From NCBI GenBank assembly GCA_013416445.1, contig JACCER010000009.1, positions 1 through 64,000 of the forward strand: 64,000 bases of DNA, written 5' to 3'. The position numbers and the translations under genes were made by a program. This document shows positions 16,600 to 24,568 of this stretch, piece by piece. Source of the DNA: Alcaligenaceae bacterium. Its GTDB lineage: Bacteria; Pseudomonadota; Gammaproteobacteria; Burkholderiales; Burkholderiaceae_B. A model generated the notes under the pieces. It saw only the letters and a list, made by a program, of their open reading frames with translations, searched no databases and was not told where the DNA came from. How positions within the stretch are numbered: the first letter of the stretch is position 1; the number at the start of each line of letters is the position of its first letter.

Positions 16600-17139
16600 T
16601 TAACGGCCCCACAGCACGTCGGGCTTGTCGGCTGCGCCGTTCAGTACGCGGGCCAGCACGAAACATAGGTCTGACAGCCGATTCAGATACTGAATAACCG
16701 GTGCATTGACGGGTTCGCTGCGGTTCAGGGTGATGACCGCGCGTTCGGCGCGCCGACACACGGTGCGGGCCATGTGGGCCAGCGCAGCGGGGCGTGTGCC
16801 GCCGGGCAATATGAATTCTTCCAGCTTGCCCAGTTTGGCGTTGTGCTCGGCCAGGGCTTCTTCCAGGAATAGCACGTGGTCGTGGTTGACCGCAGTATGT
16901 CCAGGGATACATAGTTCGGCACCCATGTCGAACAAGTCGTTTTGTACTCGCGCAAGCAGTAAGTCTATGGTGTGGGGCAGGGGGTCGGCACGCAATACAC
17001 CTATTGTGCTATTGAGTTCGTCGACATCGCCCATTGCGGCGATGCGAGGCGCGTCTTTGTCTACCCGGCTGCCGTCGCCCAGGCCTGTGGTGCCTTGGTC
17101 GCCGGTGCGGGTGGTGATTATTGAAAGGCGTATGCTCAT
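16600..17139 (-). CDS. Cob(I)alamin adenosyltransferase, PduO type
   Basis: 179 residues from MSIRLSIITTRTGDQG; the longer open frame upstream overlaps the next gene. Transfers the adenosyl group of ATP to cob(I)alamin, giving coenzyme B12. Diagnostic PduO motifs: TRTGDQGTTGLGDGSRV at about residues 10-26 (ATP phosphate binding), CRRAERAVI at about 134-142, and YLNRLSDLCFVLAR near the C-terminus. Probably cotranscribed with the GNAT gene 14 bp upstream. No other B12 genes are in the window. Confidence 0.95.
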   Translation of the reverse strand: MSIRLSIITTRTGDQGTTGLGDGSRVDKDAPRIAAMGDVDELNSTIGVLRADPLPHTIDLLLARVQNDLFDMGAELCIPGHTAVNHDHVLFLEEALAEHNAKLGKLEEFILPGGTRPAALAHMARTVCRRAERAVITLNRSEPVNAPVIQYLNRLSDLCFVLARVLNGAADKPDVLWGR

Positions 17140-17153
17140 GGTATGTTTCCTGG

Positions 17154-17654
17154 TTATTGTGCGAGCCGTTGCATGGCTGCGCCGGTAACACGCGCTATGC
17201 GCCATTCTGGCAAAATTTCTGCGCCGTGGTGTTTGTAGAAGTCGATGGCGTTCTGGTTCCAGTCGAGCACCACCCATTCGAAGCGGCCGCAATCCAGCTC
17301 AATGGCAAGCCTGGCCAGGTGTTTCAGCACCATTTTCCCAAGGCCGTTGCCGCGATGCTCAGGCTTTACGTAGACGTCTTCCAGGTAGAGCCCTCGTTTG
17401 TCCAGGAAGCTGGAGTAGTTGTGGAACCACATGATGTAGGCAATGGGTTGCCCGGGGTTGGCGCTGGTGTGGCCGACGAGGCAATTGGCAGCCGGGTTGG
17501 GGCCAAAGAAACTGGCGTGCAGGCTGGCTTCGGTAGCCTTGAAGATATCGGTGAGTTTTTCGAAGTCGGCCATGTCGCGCATCAGGCCAAGGATGTAGGG
17601 GATGTCTTGTTCTTGTGCCGGGCGCAGTTGGTAAATTGGGCTGGAATCGGTCAA
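17154..17654 (-). CDS. GNAT N-acetyltransferase, diamine/thialysine acetyltransferase-like
   Basis: 166 residues. The acetyl-CoA pyrophosphate loop is VKPEHRGNGLGKMVLKHL at about residues 96-113. The flanking segments LYLEDVYV and VLDWNQNAIDFYKHHGAE closely match the spermidine/spermine or thialysine acetyltransferase (SSAT) branch. Probably acetylates a small di- or polyamine. It precedes the adenosyltransferase gene on the same strand with a 14-bp gap, though no functional link is evident. Confidence 0.87.
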   Translation of the reverse strand: MTDSSPIYQLRPAQEQDIPYILGLMRDMADFEKLTDIFKATEASLHASFFGPNPAANCLVGHTSANPGQPIAYIMWFHNYSSFLDKRGLYLEDVYVKPEHRGNGLGKMVLKHLARLAIELDCGRFEWVVLDWNQNAIDFYKHHGAEILPEWRIARVTGAAMQRLAQ

Positions 17655-17772
17655 GCTGTTTCCTTGATTTGGCGTTATGCTTGAGGCATGATTGTATGCG
17701 GCTTGCGCGGGCTGCCGGCGGCTTATCGTTTGGCTGTGCCTTGTTGCAGTAACTTTTCTGAGAGTGTAGCTT

Positions 17773-18081
17773 ATGGCTTTGGGTAATCAGCGGCAGTTGC
17801 TGGCTTTGTCGGCCATATTGGCCTTGACTTCGGTTTATTCTACGGGTGTTGTTGCCCAGGAAGCCAGCGCTTCTGGCGAGGTGCGGCGGGTGGATGTAGC
17901 GGCAGGCAAAATAACCATCAAGCATGGCGCTATTTCCGAGCTGCAATTGCCGGCAATGGCACTGGTTTATCACATTGATCCGGCGCTGTTGGCTGATATC
18001 AAGCCGGGCGACAAGGTCAAGTTCACGGCCCAGCGGGAAGCCGGGCAGTATGTGGTCACGAAAATCCGCAGGTCGGATTAG
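17773..18081 (+). CDS. CusF-like copper-binding periplasmic protein
   Basis: 102 residues. A signal peptide ends near VVAQEAS (about residue 31). The OB-fold follows: GEVRRVDVAAGKITIKHGAI, then LQLPAMALVYHID and IKPGDKVKFTAQ. This is the layout of the CusF/copper chaperone domain, with the expected His (IKHG) and Met (PAMAL); the second Met and the Trp of E. coli CusF are not conserved, so metal affinity is uncertain. The last residues Arg-Ser-Asp and the TAG stop are encoded by the REP-like element at 18070. Confidence 0.82.
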   Translation: MALGNQRQLLALSAILALTSVYSTGVVAQEASASGEVRRVDVAAGKITIKHGAISELQLPAMALVYHIDPALLADIKPGDKVKFTAQREAGQYVVTKIRRSD

Positions 18082-18104
18082 CCGCAGGCGTAATCCGACA
18101 AAAC
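18070..18104 (+). repeat. REP-like inverted repeat overlapping the CusF-like 3' end
   Basis: AGGTCGGATTAG-CCGCAGGCG-TAATCCGACA. Its first part is read as Arg-Ser-Asp-stop by the CusF-like gene. A second partial copy (AAAGGCGTAATCCGACAC) follows at about 18126-18143. Confidence 0.88.
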
Positions 18105-18193
18105 AACGTCACCATCATACAAGCGCAAAGGCGTAATCCGACACAGCCGCCGTGATAAAAACGCTATTTCCAGCGACCAGCCCCATCAATTCC

Positions 18194-19525
18194 TTACAAT
18201 ACGTACCGTGAAAGATCCTGGTCGTTGGCGGCTTCTTCCAGTTTGGCATTGACATAGGCAGCGTCGATGACGACGGTTTGGCCGCTGCTGGACGACGCAT
18301 CAAATGAGAGGTCTTCCAAGAGCTTTTCCATGACCGTGTACAAGCGGCGGGCGCCTATGTTTTCGGTGCGCTCGTTCACCTCAAACGCCAGTTCGGCCAT
18401 ACGCTGTATGCCTTCGTCGGTGAAGTCCAGGGTGACATCTTCGGTGGCCAGCAAAGCACTGTATTGCTTGGTCAGTGATGAGTCGGTGTCGCATAGAATA
18501 CGAACGAAATCGTTGGCGCTAAGCGAGTCGAGTTCAACGCGTATCGGGAAGCGCCCCTGCAGCTCAGGGATTAAGTCTGACGGACGCGACAAATGAAATG
18601 CGCCCGATGCGATGAACAAGATATGGTCGGTGCGTACCACGCCGTATTTTGTGTTGACTGTAGTGCCTTCGACCAATGGCAGCAGGTCGCGCTGCACACC
18701 CTGGCGCGATACGTCGCCGCCCTGGCTTTCTTTGCGTGTGGCGATTTTGTCGATTTCGTCAAGAAAGACAATGCCGTTTTGTTCGGCGTTGAAGACGGCT
18801 GTGGTGCGCAGGTCTTCTTCGTTGATACGACGACCGGCTTCTTCTTCGGTCAGTAGCTTGAAGGCTTCCTTGACCGACATTTTGCGGGTCTTTTTCTTGT
18901 CGTGCCCCAGCCCTGCGAACATGCCTTTCAGCTGCTCGGTCATTTCTTCCATGCCGGGGGGCGCCATGATTTCCATCTGCGGCGCCAATTGAGCGACTTC
19001 GATTTCAATTTGCAAGTCGTCTATCTTGCCTTCGCGCAGCCGTTTGCGAAAGGTTTGGCGAGCGCTGTTCTCTTCGCGTTCGGGCTCTCCCTGGGCGTTG
19101 CGCGGAGGGGATACCAGTACGTCGAGTATGCGGTCTTCAGCGGCGTCTTCGGCTTGGGTCCTGACACGACGGATTTCGACATCGCGGGTTTGCTTGACCG
19201 AGATTTCGACCAGATCGCGAATAATGGTGTCGACATCGCGGCCTACGTAACCGACTTCGGTGAATTTGGTGGCTTCTATCTTGATGAATGGCGCATGAGC
19301 CAGTTTGGCCAAGCGGCGCGCGATTTCGGTTTTTCCGACGCCGGTGGGCCCTATCATCATGATGTTCTTGGGAACGATTTCGGTGCGCAGGGGTTCGGCC
19401 ACCTGCTGGCGACGCCAGCGGTTGCGCAGGGCTACCGCCACTGAGCGTTTGGCGCGATTTTGCCCGACTATGTTTTTGTCGAGTTCGGAGACGATTTCTC
19501 CGGGGGTCATATTGAGGGCTGACAT
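18194..19525 (-). CDS. hslU: HslU, ATPase subunit of the HslUV protease
   Basis: 443 residues, normal length. AAA+ unfoldase: Walker [10 protein letters not shown] at about residues 55-63, Walker [12 protein letters not shown] at about 252-262, and the pore loop GYVGRDVD (about 90-97). An intermediate domain with many charged residues occupies about 110-240. The C-terminal YVL end inserts into HslV. Forms a hexamer that feeds unfolded proteins to HslV. Cotranscribed after hslV with a 52-bp gap. Confidence 0.98.
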   Translation of the reverse strand: MSALNMTPGEIVSELDKNIVGQNRAKRSVAVALRNRWRRQQVAEPLRTEIVPKNIMMIGPTGVGKTEIARRLAKLAHAPFIKIEATKFTEVGYVGRDVDTIIRDLVEISVKQTRDVEIRRVRTQAEDAAEDRILDVLVSPPRNAQGEPEREENSARQTFRKRLREGKIDDLQIEIEVAQLAPQMEIMAPPGMEEMTEQLKGMFAGLGHDKKKTRKMSVKEAFKLLTEEEAGRRINEEDLRTTAVFNAEQNGIVFLDEIDKIATRKESQGGDVSRQGVQRDLLPLVEGTTVNTKYGVVRTDHILFIASGAFHLSRPSDLIPELQGRFPIRVELDSLSANDFVRILCDTDSSLTKQYSALLATEDVTLDFTDEGIQRMAELAFEVNERTENIGARRLYTVMEKLLEDLSFDASSSSGQTVVIDAAYVNAKLEEAANDQDLSRYVL

Positions 19526-19577
19526 AGGGCTCTATCTAGTGAATCCGCAAGCAGGGCGCCTGTGGCGCAAACGATGC

Positions 19578-20111
19578 TTACAGGGTTTCGATAATATGGT
19601 TCTGGTTGGTGTAAATGCACAGATCGCCGGCGATTTCCAGTGACTTCTTGACGATGTCGGCAGGGGCGAGTTCTGTGTTTTGCAGCAAGGCTAGCGCGGC
19701 CGATTGGGCATAGGCGCCGCCTGAACCGATGGCGGCCAGGCCGTGTTCGGGCTCGAGCACATCGCCGTTGCCGGTAAGCACCAGAGTGTGCTCGCGATCG
19801 GCAACAATGAGCATGGCTTCCAGCCGGCGCAGGACGCGGTCGGTACGCCAGTCTTTGGTCAGTTCGACCGCCGAGCGCATCAGGTTGCCCTGGTATTTTT
19901 CCAGCTTTTCTTCAAAGCGCTCTTGCAGTGTGAACGCGTCGGCCGTGGCGCCGGCAAAGCCAGCCAGGATTTTATCGTTGTACAAGCGGCGTATTTTGCG
20001 CGCCGTACCTTTGATGATGATGTTGCCCAGGGTAACCTGGCCATCGCCGCCAAGGGCGACCTGGTCGCCGCGTCGGACGCAAATAATGGTGGTAGCGTGA
20101 AATTGTTCCAT
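19578..20111 (-). CDS. hslV: HslV, peptidase subunit of the HslUV protease
   Basis: 177 residues. A short propeptide precedes the catalytic Thr: [15 protein letters not shown], so the mature chain starts at Thr7. Further conserved elements are [10 protein letters not shown] and [12 protein letters not shown]. Threonine protease of the proteasome family, double hexameric ring. GGAAG lies before the ATG and a sigma-32-type promoter lies 23-50 bp upstream. Confidence 0.98.
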   Translation of the reverse strand: MEQFHATTIICVRRGDQVALGGDGQVTLGNIIIKGTARKIRRLYNDKILAGFAGATADAFTLQERFEEKLEKYQGNLMRSAVELTKDWRTDRVLRRLEAMLIVADREHTLVLTGNGDVLEPEHGLAAIGSGGAYAQSAALALLQNTELAPADIVKKSLEIAGDLCIYTNQNHIIETL

Positions 20112-20133
20112 GGATTCTTCCTTTGAACTGGAT

Positions 20134-20161
20134 AGCTGGGGACGATGCCGGAAAGTTCAAG
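20134..20161 (-). promoter_or_regulatory. Sigma-32 (heat-shock) type promoter for hslVU
   Basis: On the minus strand CTTGAAC (20161-20155), a 13-bp spacer and CCCCAGCT (20141-20134) match the E. coli sigma-32 consensus CTTGAAA-N11-16-CCCCATNT in 13 of the 15 consensus positions, counting N as a match. It points at hslV, with the -10 element about 22 bp before the ATG. Confidence 0.75.
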
Positions 20162-20213
20162 ACCGCAGGTCGTTTTGTTTGTCGGATTGCGGTGTTGGCA
20201 CGCTTAAGGTTTT

Positions 20214-20258
20214 CGTAGGCTGGATTAGCGCCGTCAGACGCGTAATCCGACAAACAAC
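20214..20258 (+). repeat. REP-like inverted repeat
   Basis: GTAGGCTGGATTAGCGCC...GCGTAATCCGACAAACAACGC. A half element (TGTCGGATTGCGG) precedes it at about 20180. It lies between the hslV promoter and the dksA terminator. Confidence 0.82.
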
Positions 20259-20307
20259 GCTACAAAAGCGGCGTCATCCAGCACCGGCAGTCCAAACTCG
20301 GCACTCG

Positions 20308-20340
20308 AAAAAAAACACCGCATACAAAAGCGGTGTTTTT
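20308..20340. terminator. Rho-independent terminator, mainly for dksA (minus strand)
   Basis: A run of eight A, CACCGC, an 8-base loop, GCGGTG and five T form a hairpin with tracts on both sides, so it can act in both directions. It is about 66 bp past the dksA stop. Confidence 0.88.
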
Positions 20341-20406
20341 AAGCGAACCAACGCCTTGGCTTGGCAAGTGAGCCCAGGTGTTGTGTTGACCAGGCTTGCG
20401 CCCGGA

Positions 20407-20850
20407 TTAGTCTCCGTACAGCTTTTGGCGCATTTCGCGGCGCTCTTGCGCTTCCAGAGACAGGGTGGCTGTGGGGCGCGCCAGCAGGCGTGGAATGCCT
20501 ATGGGCTCGCCGGTTTCCTCGCACCAGCCATATTCGCCGGAGTCGATGCGTGTAATGGATTGCTGTACTTTTTTCAGCAATTTGCGTTCGCGGTCGCGTG
20601 TGCGCAATTCGAGAGCGTGTTCCTCTTCGATGGTGGCGCGATCGGCGGGGTCGGGCACGAATTGCGTTTCACGCAGGTTTTCGGTGGTCGTGCCCGCATT
20701 GGTCAGGATTTCCTGCTCAAGCTCTTTCAGGCGATTGCGGAAAAAACCCAGCTGGATTTCGTTCATGTACTCGGTTTCGGGCATTGCCAACAGCTCTTGT
20801 TCTGTAGGCAAGTGATTTTGATTTTTAGCGGCGGCTGGTTTGCTTGCCAT
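20407..20850 (-). CDS. dksA: DksA/TraR family RNA polymerase regulator lacking the zinc finger cysteines
   Basis: 147 residues from MASKPAAAKNQ (AAGGA upstream). DksA inserts a coiled coil into the RNA polymerase secondary channel and works with ppGpp. The coiled coil spans about residues 32-105, with the tip segment DPADRATIEEE. The C-terminal globular motif reads CEETGEPIGIPRLLARPTAT then LSLEA: at the four zinc positions it has Cys, Thr, Ser and Ala, so zinc cannot be held as in E. coli DksA. Zinc-independent DksA2 proteins have a similar substitution pattern. It lies 70 bp after a COG0523 GTPase gene, next to zur-znu. Confidence 0.92.
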   Translation of the reverse strand: MASKPAAAKNQNHLPTEQELLAMPETEYMNEIQLGFFRNRLKELEQEILTNAGTTTENLRETQFVPDPADRATIEEEHALELRTRDRERKLLKKVQQSITRIDSGEYGWCEETGEPIGIPRLLARPTATLSLEAQERREMRQKLYGD

Positions 20851-20920
20851 GATATCGTCCTTTTCTTGTGGTGTTGGTGCTTGGAACCGTGGGCGCAGGG
20901 TTATGCGATTGGGTTCGCTA

Positions 20921-22003
20921 TCAGACCAAGCATTGTTCGAGGCCCCGGGTGAAAATTTCCTGGGGAAGTTTTCGGCCAATGAATACCATTTTGGTATTGG
21001 GTTTTTCGGCCGAGAGCCAAGGCTTTCCAGGTTCGGCGCCCATCATCATGTGCACTCCCTGAAACAACATGCGGCGGTTGATACCTTTTAAGTACAGTAT
21101 GCCTTTATAGCGCAGCAGATCGGGTCCGTATACCTGAACGATACCACCCAGAAACTCTTCTAGCCTTTCCGGGTCGAAAGCTTTGTTCGAACGGAACACA
21201 AAAGCGCTGATTTCGTCGTCGTGGTGCGCATGGTGGTGATCTTGGTGGCCGCAGTGCGCGTGGCAATCGCCTTCGTGATCATGGTCATGATCGTGGTCGT
21301 GGTCGTGGGCGGCATCAGGGTGGCTGTCGGCCAGGAAATCGGGGTCGATATCGAGGATGCTGTTCAGGTTGAAGCCGCTGATGTCCAGCAGCACTTTCAG
21401 ATCGGTTTCGCCGAAATGAACAGGCGTGATGGTGGCGCGGGGATTGATGCGGACCAGTCGCGCGCGCAAGGCCTGGTAGTCGATGTCGTTGACCAGGTCT
21501 TTTTTCGAGATAAGTATGCGGTCGGCAAAGCCCACCTGTTTTTGCGATTCTTCTTGTTTGTCGAGGGTTTCCATGCCGTGCTTGGCATCGACCACGGTAA
21601 TGACAGCATCCAGCCGATAGTAGTCGGCGATGTCATCGTCCATGAAGAAAGTTTGGCAAACAGGGCCTGGGTTGGCCATGCCGGTGGTTTCGATGATGAC
21701 ACGCTCGAACTTGAGTTCGCCAGCCTGATGCTTTACCCGCAGTTCATTGAGGGTACGCATAAGATCGCCGCGAACCGTGCAGCAGACGCAGCCGTTACTG
21801 AGTTCGATGATTTCTTCGTCGCTATCTTGAACGAGCAGCTCGTTGTCTATGCTTTCCGGCCCGAACTCGTTTTCAATGACAGCAATGCGGCGCCCGTGAT
21901 ATTCGGAAAGAATGCGTTTGAGCAGGGTGGTCTTGCCTGCGCCAAGAAACCCGGTAAGGATAGTTACCGGCACCATTTTTTCTGGGTTAACAGCAGGTTT
22001 CAT
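20921..22003 (-). CDS. COG0523 (CobW/ZNG1-like) zinc-related GTPase
   Basis: 360 residues. G1 motif GFLGAGKTTLLK at about residues 18-29; the metal motif CVCC in ELSNGCVCCTVRGDL at about 67-81; the Switch/G3 region ETTGMANPGP; and a G4-like SKKDLVN. A His/Asp-rich stretch at about residues 235-265 (alternating HDHDHD) can bind zinc. The C-terminal CobW_C domain ends at about 345. Such GTPases are thought to deliver zinc to target proteins in scarcity. The zur and znu genes beside it support a zinc role over cobalamin. Confidence 0.9.
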   Translation of the reverse strand: MKPAVNPEKMVPVTILTGFLGAGKTTLLKRILSEYHGRRIAVIENEFGPESIDNELLVQDSDEEIIELSNGCVCCTVRGDLMRTLNELRVKHQAGELKFERVIIETTGMANPGPVCQTFFMDDDIADYYRLDAVITVVDAKHGMETLDKQEESQKQVGFADRILISKKDLVNDIDYQALRARLVRINPRATITPVHFGETDLKVLLDISGFNLNSILDIDPDFLADSHPDAAHDHDHDHDHDHEGDCHAHCGHQDHHHAHHDDEISAFVFRSNKAFDPERLEEFLGGIVQVYGPDLLRYKGILYLKGINRRMLFQGVHMMMGAEPGKPWLSAEKPNTKMVFIGRKLPQEIFTRGLEQCLV

Positions 22004-22181
22004 CGTAAGCCTCGCATGGCGCGGGTCGGATACGTATGCTGCCGGAAAAAAATAGCGGCTATATCATAGTTCGTACCGCGCAGAAAAACACAACGTGCGA
22101 TTACAGCACAGCGCGCGCATTAGAGCAAATATGCCTTGTAAGTGTTTGTCTTGAATATGGAATAAACGCAGATGACTGAAT

Positions 22182-22664
22182 TTACCCTTTATGCGCATGG
22201 CCGTGGTGGCGGCATTTGCCGCACAAGGCGCGCAATTCTGTTTCGTGTCCGGACAGCATGAATCCGGCAGAGGCCACCTTGCTGGCCAACTGGCTGCTTA
22301 GCTCAGGGTCGCTCAGTTCGGCCACGGCCCCGCATTGCGTGCACACCACCAGCAAGTCATGGCGTTCGCCAGCGGCATCAAGGCAGGCTGTCCAGGCGTT
22401 GATGGCGTCCAGGCGGTGCGCCAGGCCTTCGTCGACAAGGAAGTCCAGCGCGCGATAAACGGTAGGCGGGGTGGCGCCGTGCTGTACGTTGCGTATGAGT
22501 TCCAGCAGTTCGTAGGCTTTCAGGCTGCGCTGTTGGGTAAGCAGGATTTCCAGTACTTTGCGGCGTATGGGCGTGAGGCGCTTGCCGCGTTGCAGACACA
22601 GCGATTCGGCGGTGCGTAGCGTTGCGGTGACGGCAGACGGCGAAGTCGAATGTTGGGCAGACAT
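22182..22664 (-). CDS. zur: Fur family zinc uptake regulator Zur
   Basis: 160 residues from MSAQHSTSPS; the in-frame extension to 22733 lacks homology features. Fur-type winged helix at about residues 15-90 (LTPIRRKVLEILL, TPPTVYRALDFLVDEGLAHR). Metal-binding features: HDLLVVCTQCG with the CxxC of the structural zinc site, a second pair CGKC, and a His-rich tail HHGHAHKG. Divergent from znuCBA with a palindromic site between, which is the classic arrangement for a zinc-responsive repressor. Confidence 0.93.
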   Translation of the reverse strand: MSAQHSTSPSAVTATLRTAESLCLQRGKRLTPIRRKVLEILLTQQRSLKAYELLELIRNVQHGATPPTVYRALDFLVDEGLAHRLDAINAWTACLDAAGERHDLLVVCTQCGAVAELSDPELSSQLASKVASAGFMLSGHETELRALCGKCRHHGHAHKG

Positions 22665-22741
22665 GGGCAGTTTTGAGTTTATGAGTGGCCGGAACAAAAA
22701 GCAGCCTAGCCGTGCAGCTTGGCCTATGCGCAAGCTTTCAT

Positions 22742-22755
22742 TATGTTATAACATA
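22742..22755. promoter_or_regulatory. Putative Zur operator between zur and znuCBA
   Basis: TATGTTATAACATA is a perfect 14-bp palindrome in an AT-rich stretch between divergent zur and the znu operon. The TGTTATA half-site resembles known Zur boxes, although the classical E. coli box has three extra central bases. Confidence 0.7.
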
Positions 22756-22771
22756 TCATTCATGTTTTTAC

Positions 22772-22945
22772 ATGACCATGCATTTCTCAGAATTTATGCG
22801 CCCACGTTTTTTGTCCTCGCACCAAGAACCCCAATCTTACCGAGGGTCGGCCCTGCTCGCCTCTTGCGCCCAGCGTCTGGCCTACATGCTGGTTGCGGTG
22901 GCCTGGCTTTGGCTGCTTACGGGCTGGGCCATGGAATGGTGGTAA
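22772..22945 (+). CDS. Small single-pass membrane protein, unknown function
   Basis: 57 codons from the ATG at 22772. The N-terminal half is polar (HFSEFMRPRFLSSHQEP) and a hydrophobic Trp-rich segment (YMLVAVAWLWLLTGWAMEWW) closes the protein. It lies 16 bp after the putative Zur operator and stops 7 bp before znuC, so if translated it would be the first product of the zinc-uptake operon. I do not recognise the family; it could be an untranslated leader instead. Confidence 0.5.
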   Translation: MTMHFSEFMRPRFLSSHQEPQSYRGSALLASCAQRLAYMLVAVAWLWLLTGWAMEWW

Positions 22946-22952
22946 AGCACCC

Positions 22953-23669
22953 ATGAGCAATTCCGTCATTGAACTGGATCAGCTTTCACTGGGCTGGCGC
23001 GACCGTGTTGCCGTACGTGATGTAAGCGGCGTTTTTTCCAGAGGTTCGCTAACGGCCATCGTCGGTCCGAATGGCGCGGGGAAATCCACGCTGATCAAGG
23101 GCATTATGGGTCTGGTCAGTCCCTTGCGTGGCAATATCCGGCTGGCCGGTGATTCGCGCAACGAGATGGCATGTCTGCCGCAACTGGGCGAGCTGGATCG
23201 CAGCTTCCCCATCAGCACCTATGACTTGGTCGCCATGGGAGCGTGGCGGCGGGTGGGCGCCTGGAAGCGTTTTGACGCAGCCGAGCGCGAACGGGTGCAG
23301 GCGGCGCTCGATACCGTAGGGCTGGCCGATTTCGGCCCACGTATCATCGGTACGCTGTCGGGCGGGCAGTTGCAGCGAGCGTTGTTTGCCCGGCTTTTGT
23401 TGCATGATGCGCACACCTTGCTGCTTGATGAACCTTTTGCGGCAGTCGATAAGCACACCACAGACGACCTGATGGCTCTGCTGCAAGACTGGCACCACGA
23501 GGGGCGTACAGTAATTGCGGTGCTGCACGATCTGGATATGGTGCGGGCCTGTTTTCCGCAGACTTTGCTGATGGCTGGGCAAGCGGTCGCATGGGGGCCA
23601 ACCACTGACGTGTTGACACCTGAAAACCTGCATTTGGCACGCCATTTGTGTGCAGGGGATTACTTGTGA
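22953..23669 (+). CDS. znuC: Zinc ABC transporter ATP-binding protein
   Basis: 238 residues from MSNSVIELDQL; upstream in-frame codons overlap the small ORF. Walker A GPNGAGKSTL at about residues 37-46, signature LSGGQLQRA, Walker B LLLDEPFAAVD, switch HDLD. Matches ATPases of metal (zinc/manganese) transporters. The stop codon overlaps the znuB start by one base. Confidence 0.94.
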   Translation: MSNSVIELDQLSLGWRDRVAVRDVSGVFSRGSLTAIVGPNGAGKSTLIKGIMGLVSPLRGNIRLAGDSRNEMACLPQLGELDRSFPISTYDLVAMGAWRRVGAWKRFDAAERERVQAALDTVGLADFGPRIIGTLSGGQLQRALFARLLLHDAHTLLLDEPFAAVDKHTTDDLMALLQDWHHEGRTVIAVLHDLDMVRACFPQTLLMAGQAVAWGPTTDVLTPENLHLARHLCAGDYL

Positions 23670-24568
23670 TGTGGCTGTTCGACTACTTGTTTGGCCCTTT
23701 TATCGATTACGGCTTCATGCGCCGGGCTTTGGCAGGCGCGCTGGCCTTGGCTTTTGCCGCTGGCCCTCTGGGTGTGTTTCTGGTGTTGCGCCGCATGAGC
23801 CTGATGGGCGATGCCATGGCCCATGCTATTTTGCCTGGTGTTGCAGTGGGCTTTTTGACCGCCGGGCTGTCGTTAAGCGCCATGACCATAGGGGGCATGA
23901 TTACCGGCCTGGTCGTGGCCATGCTGGCTGGCGCGGTAGCGCGCCTGACCCCGCAGCGTGAAGACGCCAGTTTTGCCGCGTTCTATCTGGTATCGCTGGG
24001 CCTGGGGGTGCTGCTGGTTTCTTTGCGCGGTTCAAACATGGATCTGATTCATGTTTTATTTGGTACGGTGCTGGGGCTCGATGACAGCGCCTTGTTGCTG
24101 GTGACTTCGGCTTCCAGCATTACCCTGCTGGTGCTGGCTGCGATTTTCCGGCCTCTGGTTGTGGAGTGCCTGGATCCTTTGTTTTTACGGGGCAAGGGGC
24201 GGGCCGGTTCGTTTATTCATATGGTTTTTCTAGTGCTGTTGGTGATGACCCTGGTGGCTGGTTTCCAGGTGCTGGGGACGCTGATGGTTGTTGGCATCAT
24301 GATGCTGCCGGCTACAGCAGCGCGTTTTTGGGCGCGTTCGGTAGGCCGGCAGATGGTGCTGGCTGCAGCCATAGGCAGCGTGTCGTCGTATGTAGGGCTG
24401 CTGCTTTCATATTACGCCAATGTGCCGGCTTCGCCGTCTATCATCTTGTCGGCGGGAACGGTATATTTCTTGTCAGTGTTCTTTGGCCCGCAAGGTGGGT
24501 TGTTGCAGGCCGCCAGGCAAGCGCATGCGCGTCATCAGCGTTTATCGCAAATTACAGAGCGATTTTAA
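23669..24568 (+). CDS. znuB: Zinc ABC transporter permease
   Basis: 299 residues from the ATG overlapping the znuC stop (TGATG). ABC-3 family permease with about eight membrane segments and the typical LMGDAMAHAILPGVAVGF loop at about residues 48-65. Its stop TAA overlaps the znuA ATG by one base, so the three genes are tightly coupled. Confidence 0.93.
   Translation: MWLFDYLFGPFIDYGFMRRALAGALALAFAAGPLGVFLVLRRMSLMGDAMAHAILPGVAVGFLTAGLSLSAMTIGGMITGLVVAMLAGAVARLTPQREDASFAAFYLVSLGLGVLLVSLRGSNMDLIHVLFGTVLGLDDSALLLVTSASSITLLVLAAIFRPLVVECLDPLFLRGKGRAGSFIHMVFLVLLVMTLVAGFQVLGTLMVVGIMMLPATAARFWARSVGRQMVLAAAIGSVSSYVGLLLSYYANVPASPSIILSAGTVYFLSVFFGPQGGLLQAARQAHARHQRLSQITERF

Noticed and set aside
24166-24567. 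N-terminal extension of znuA
   Set aside because: Lies inside znuB in another frame; the ATG at 24568 overlaps the znuB stop, as expected for coupled genes.
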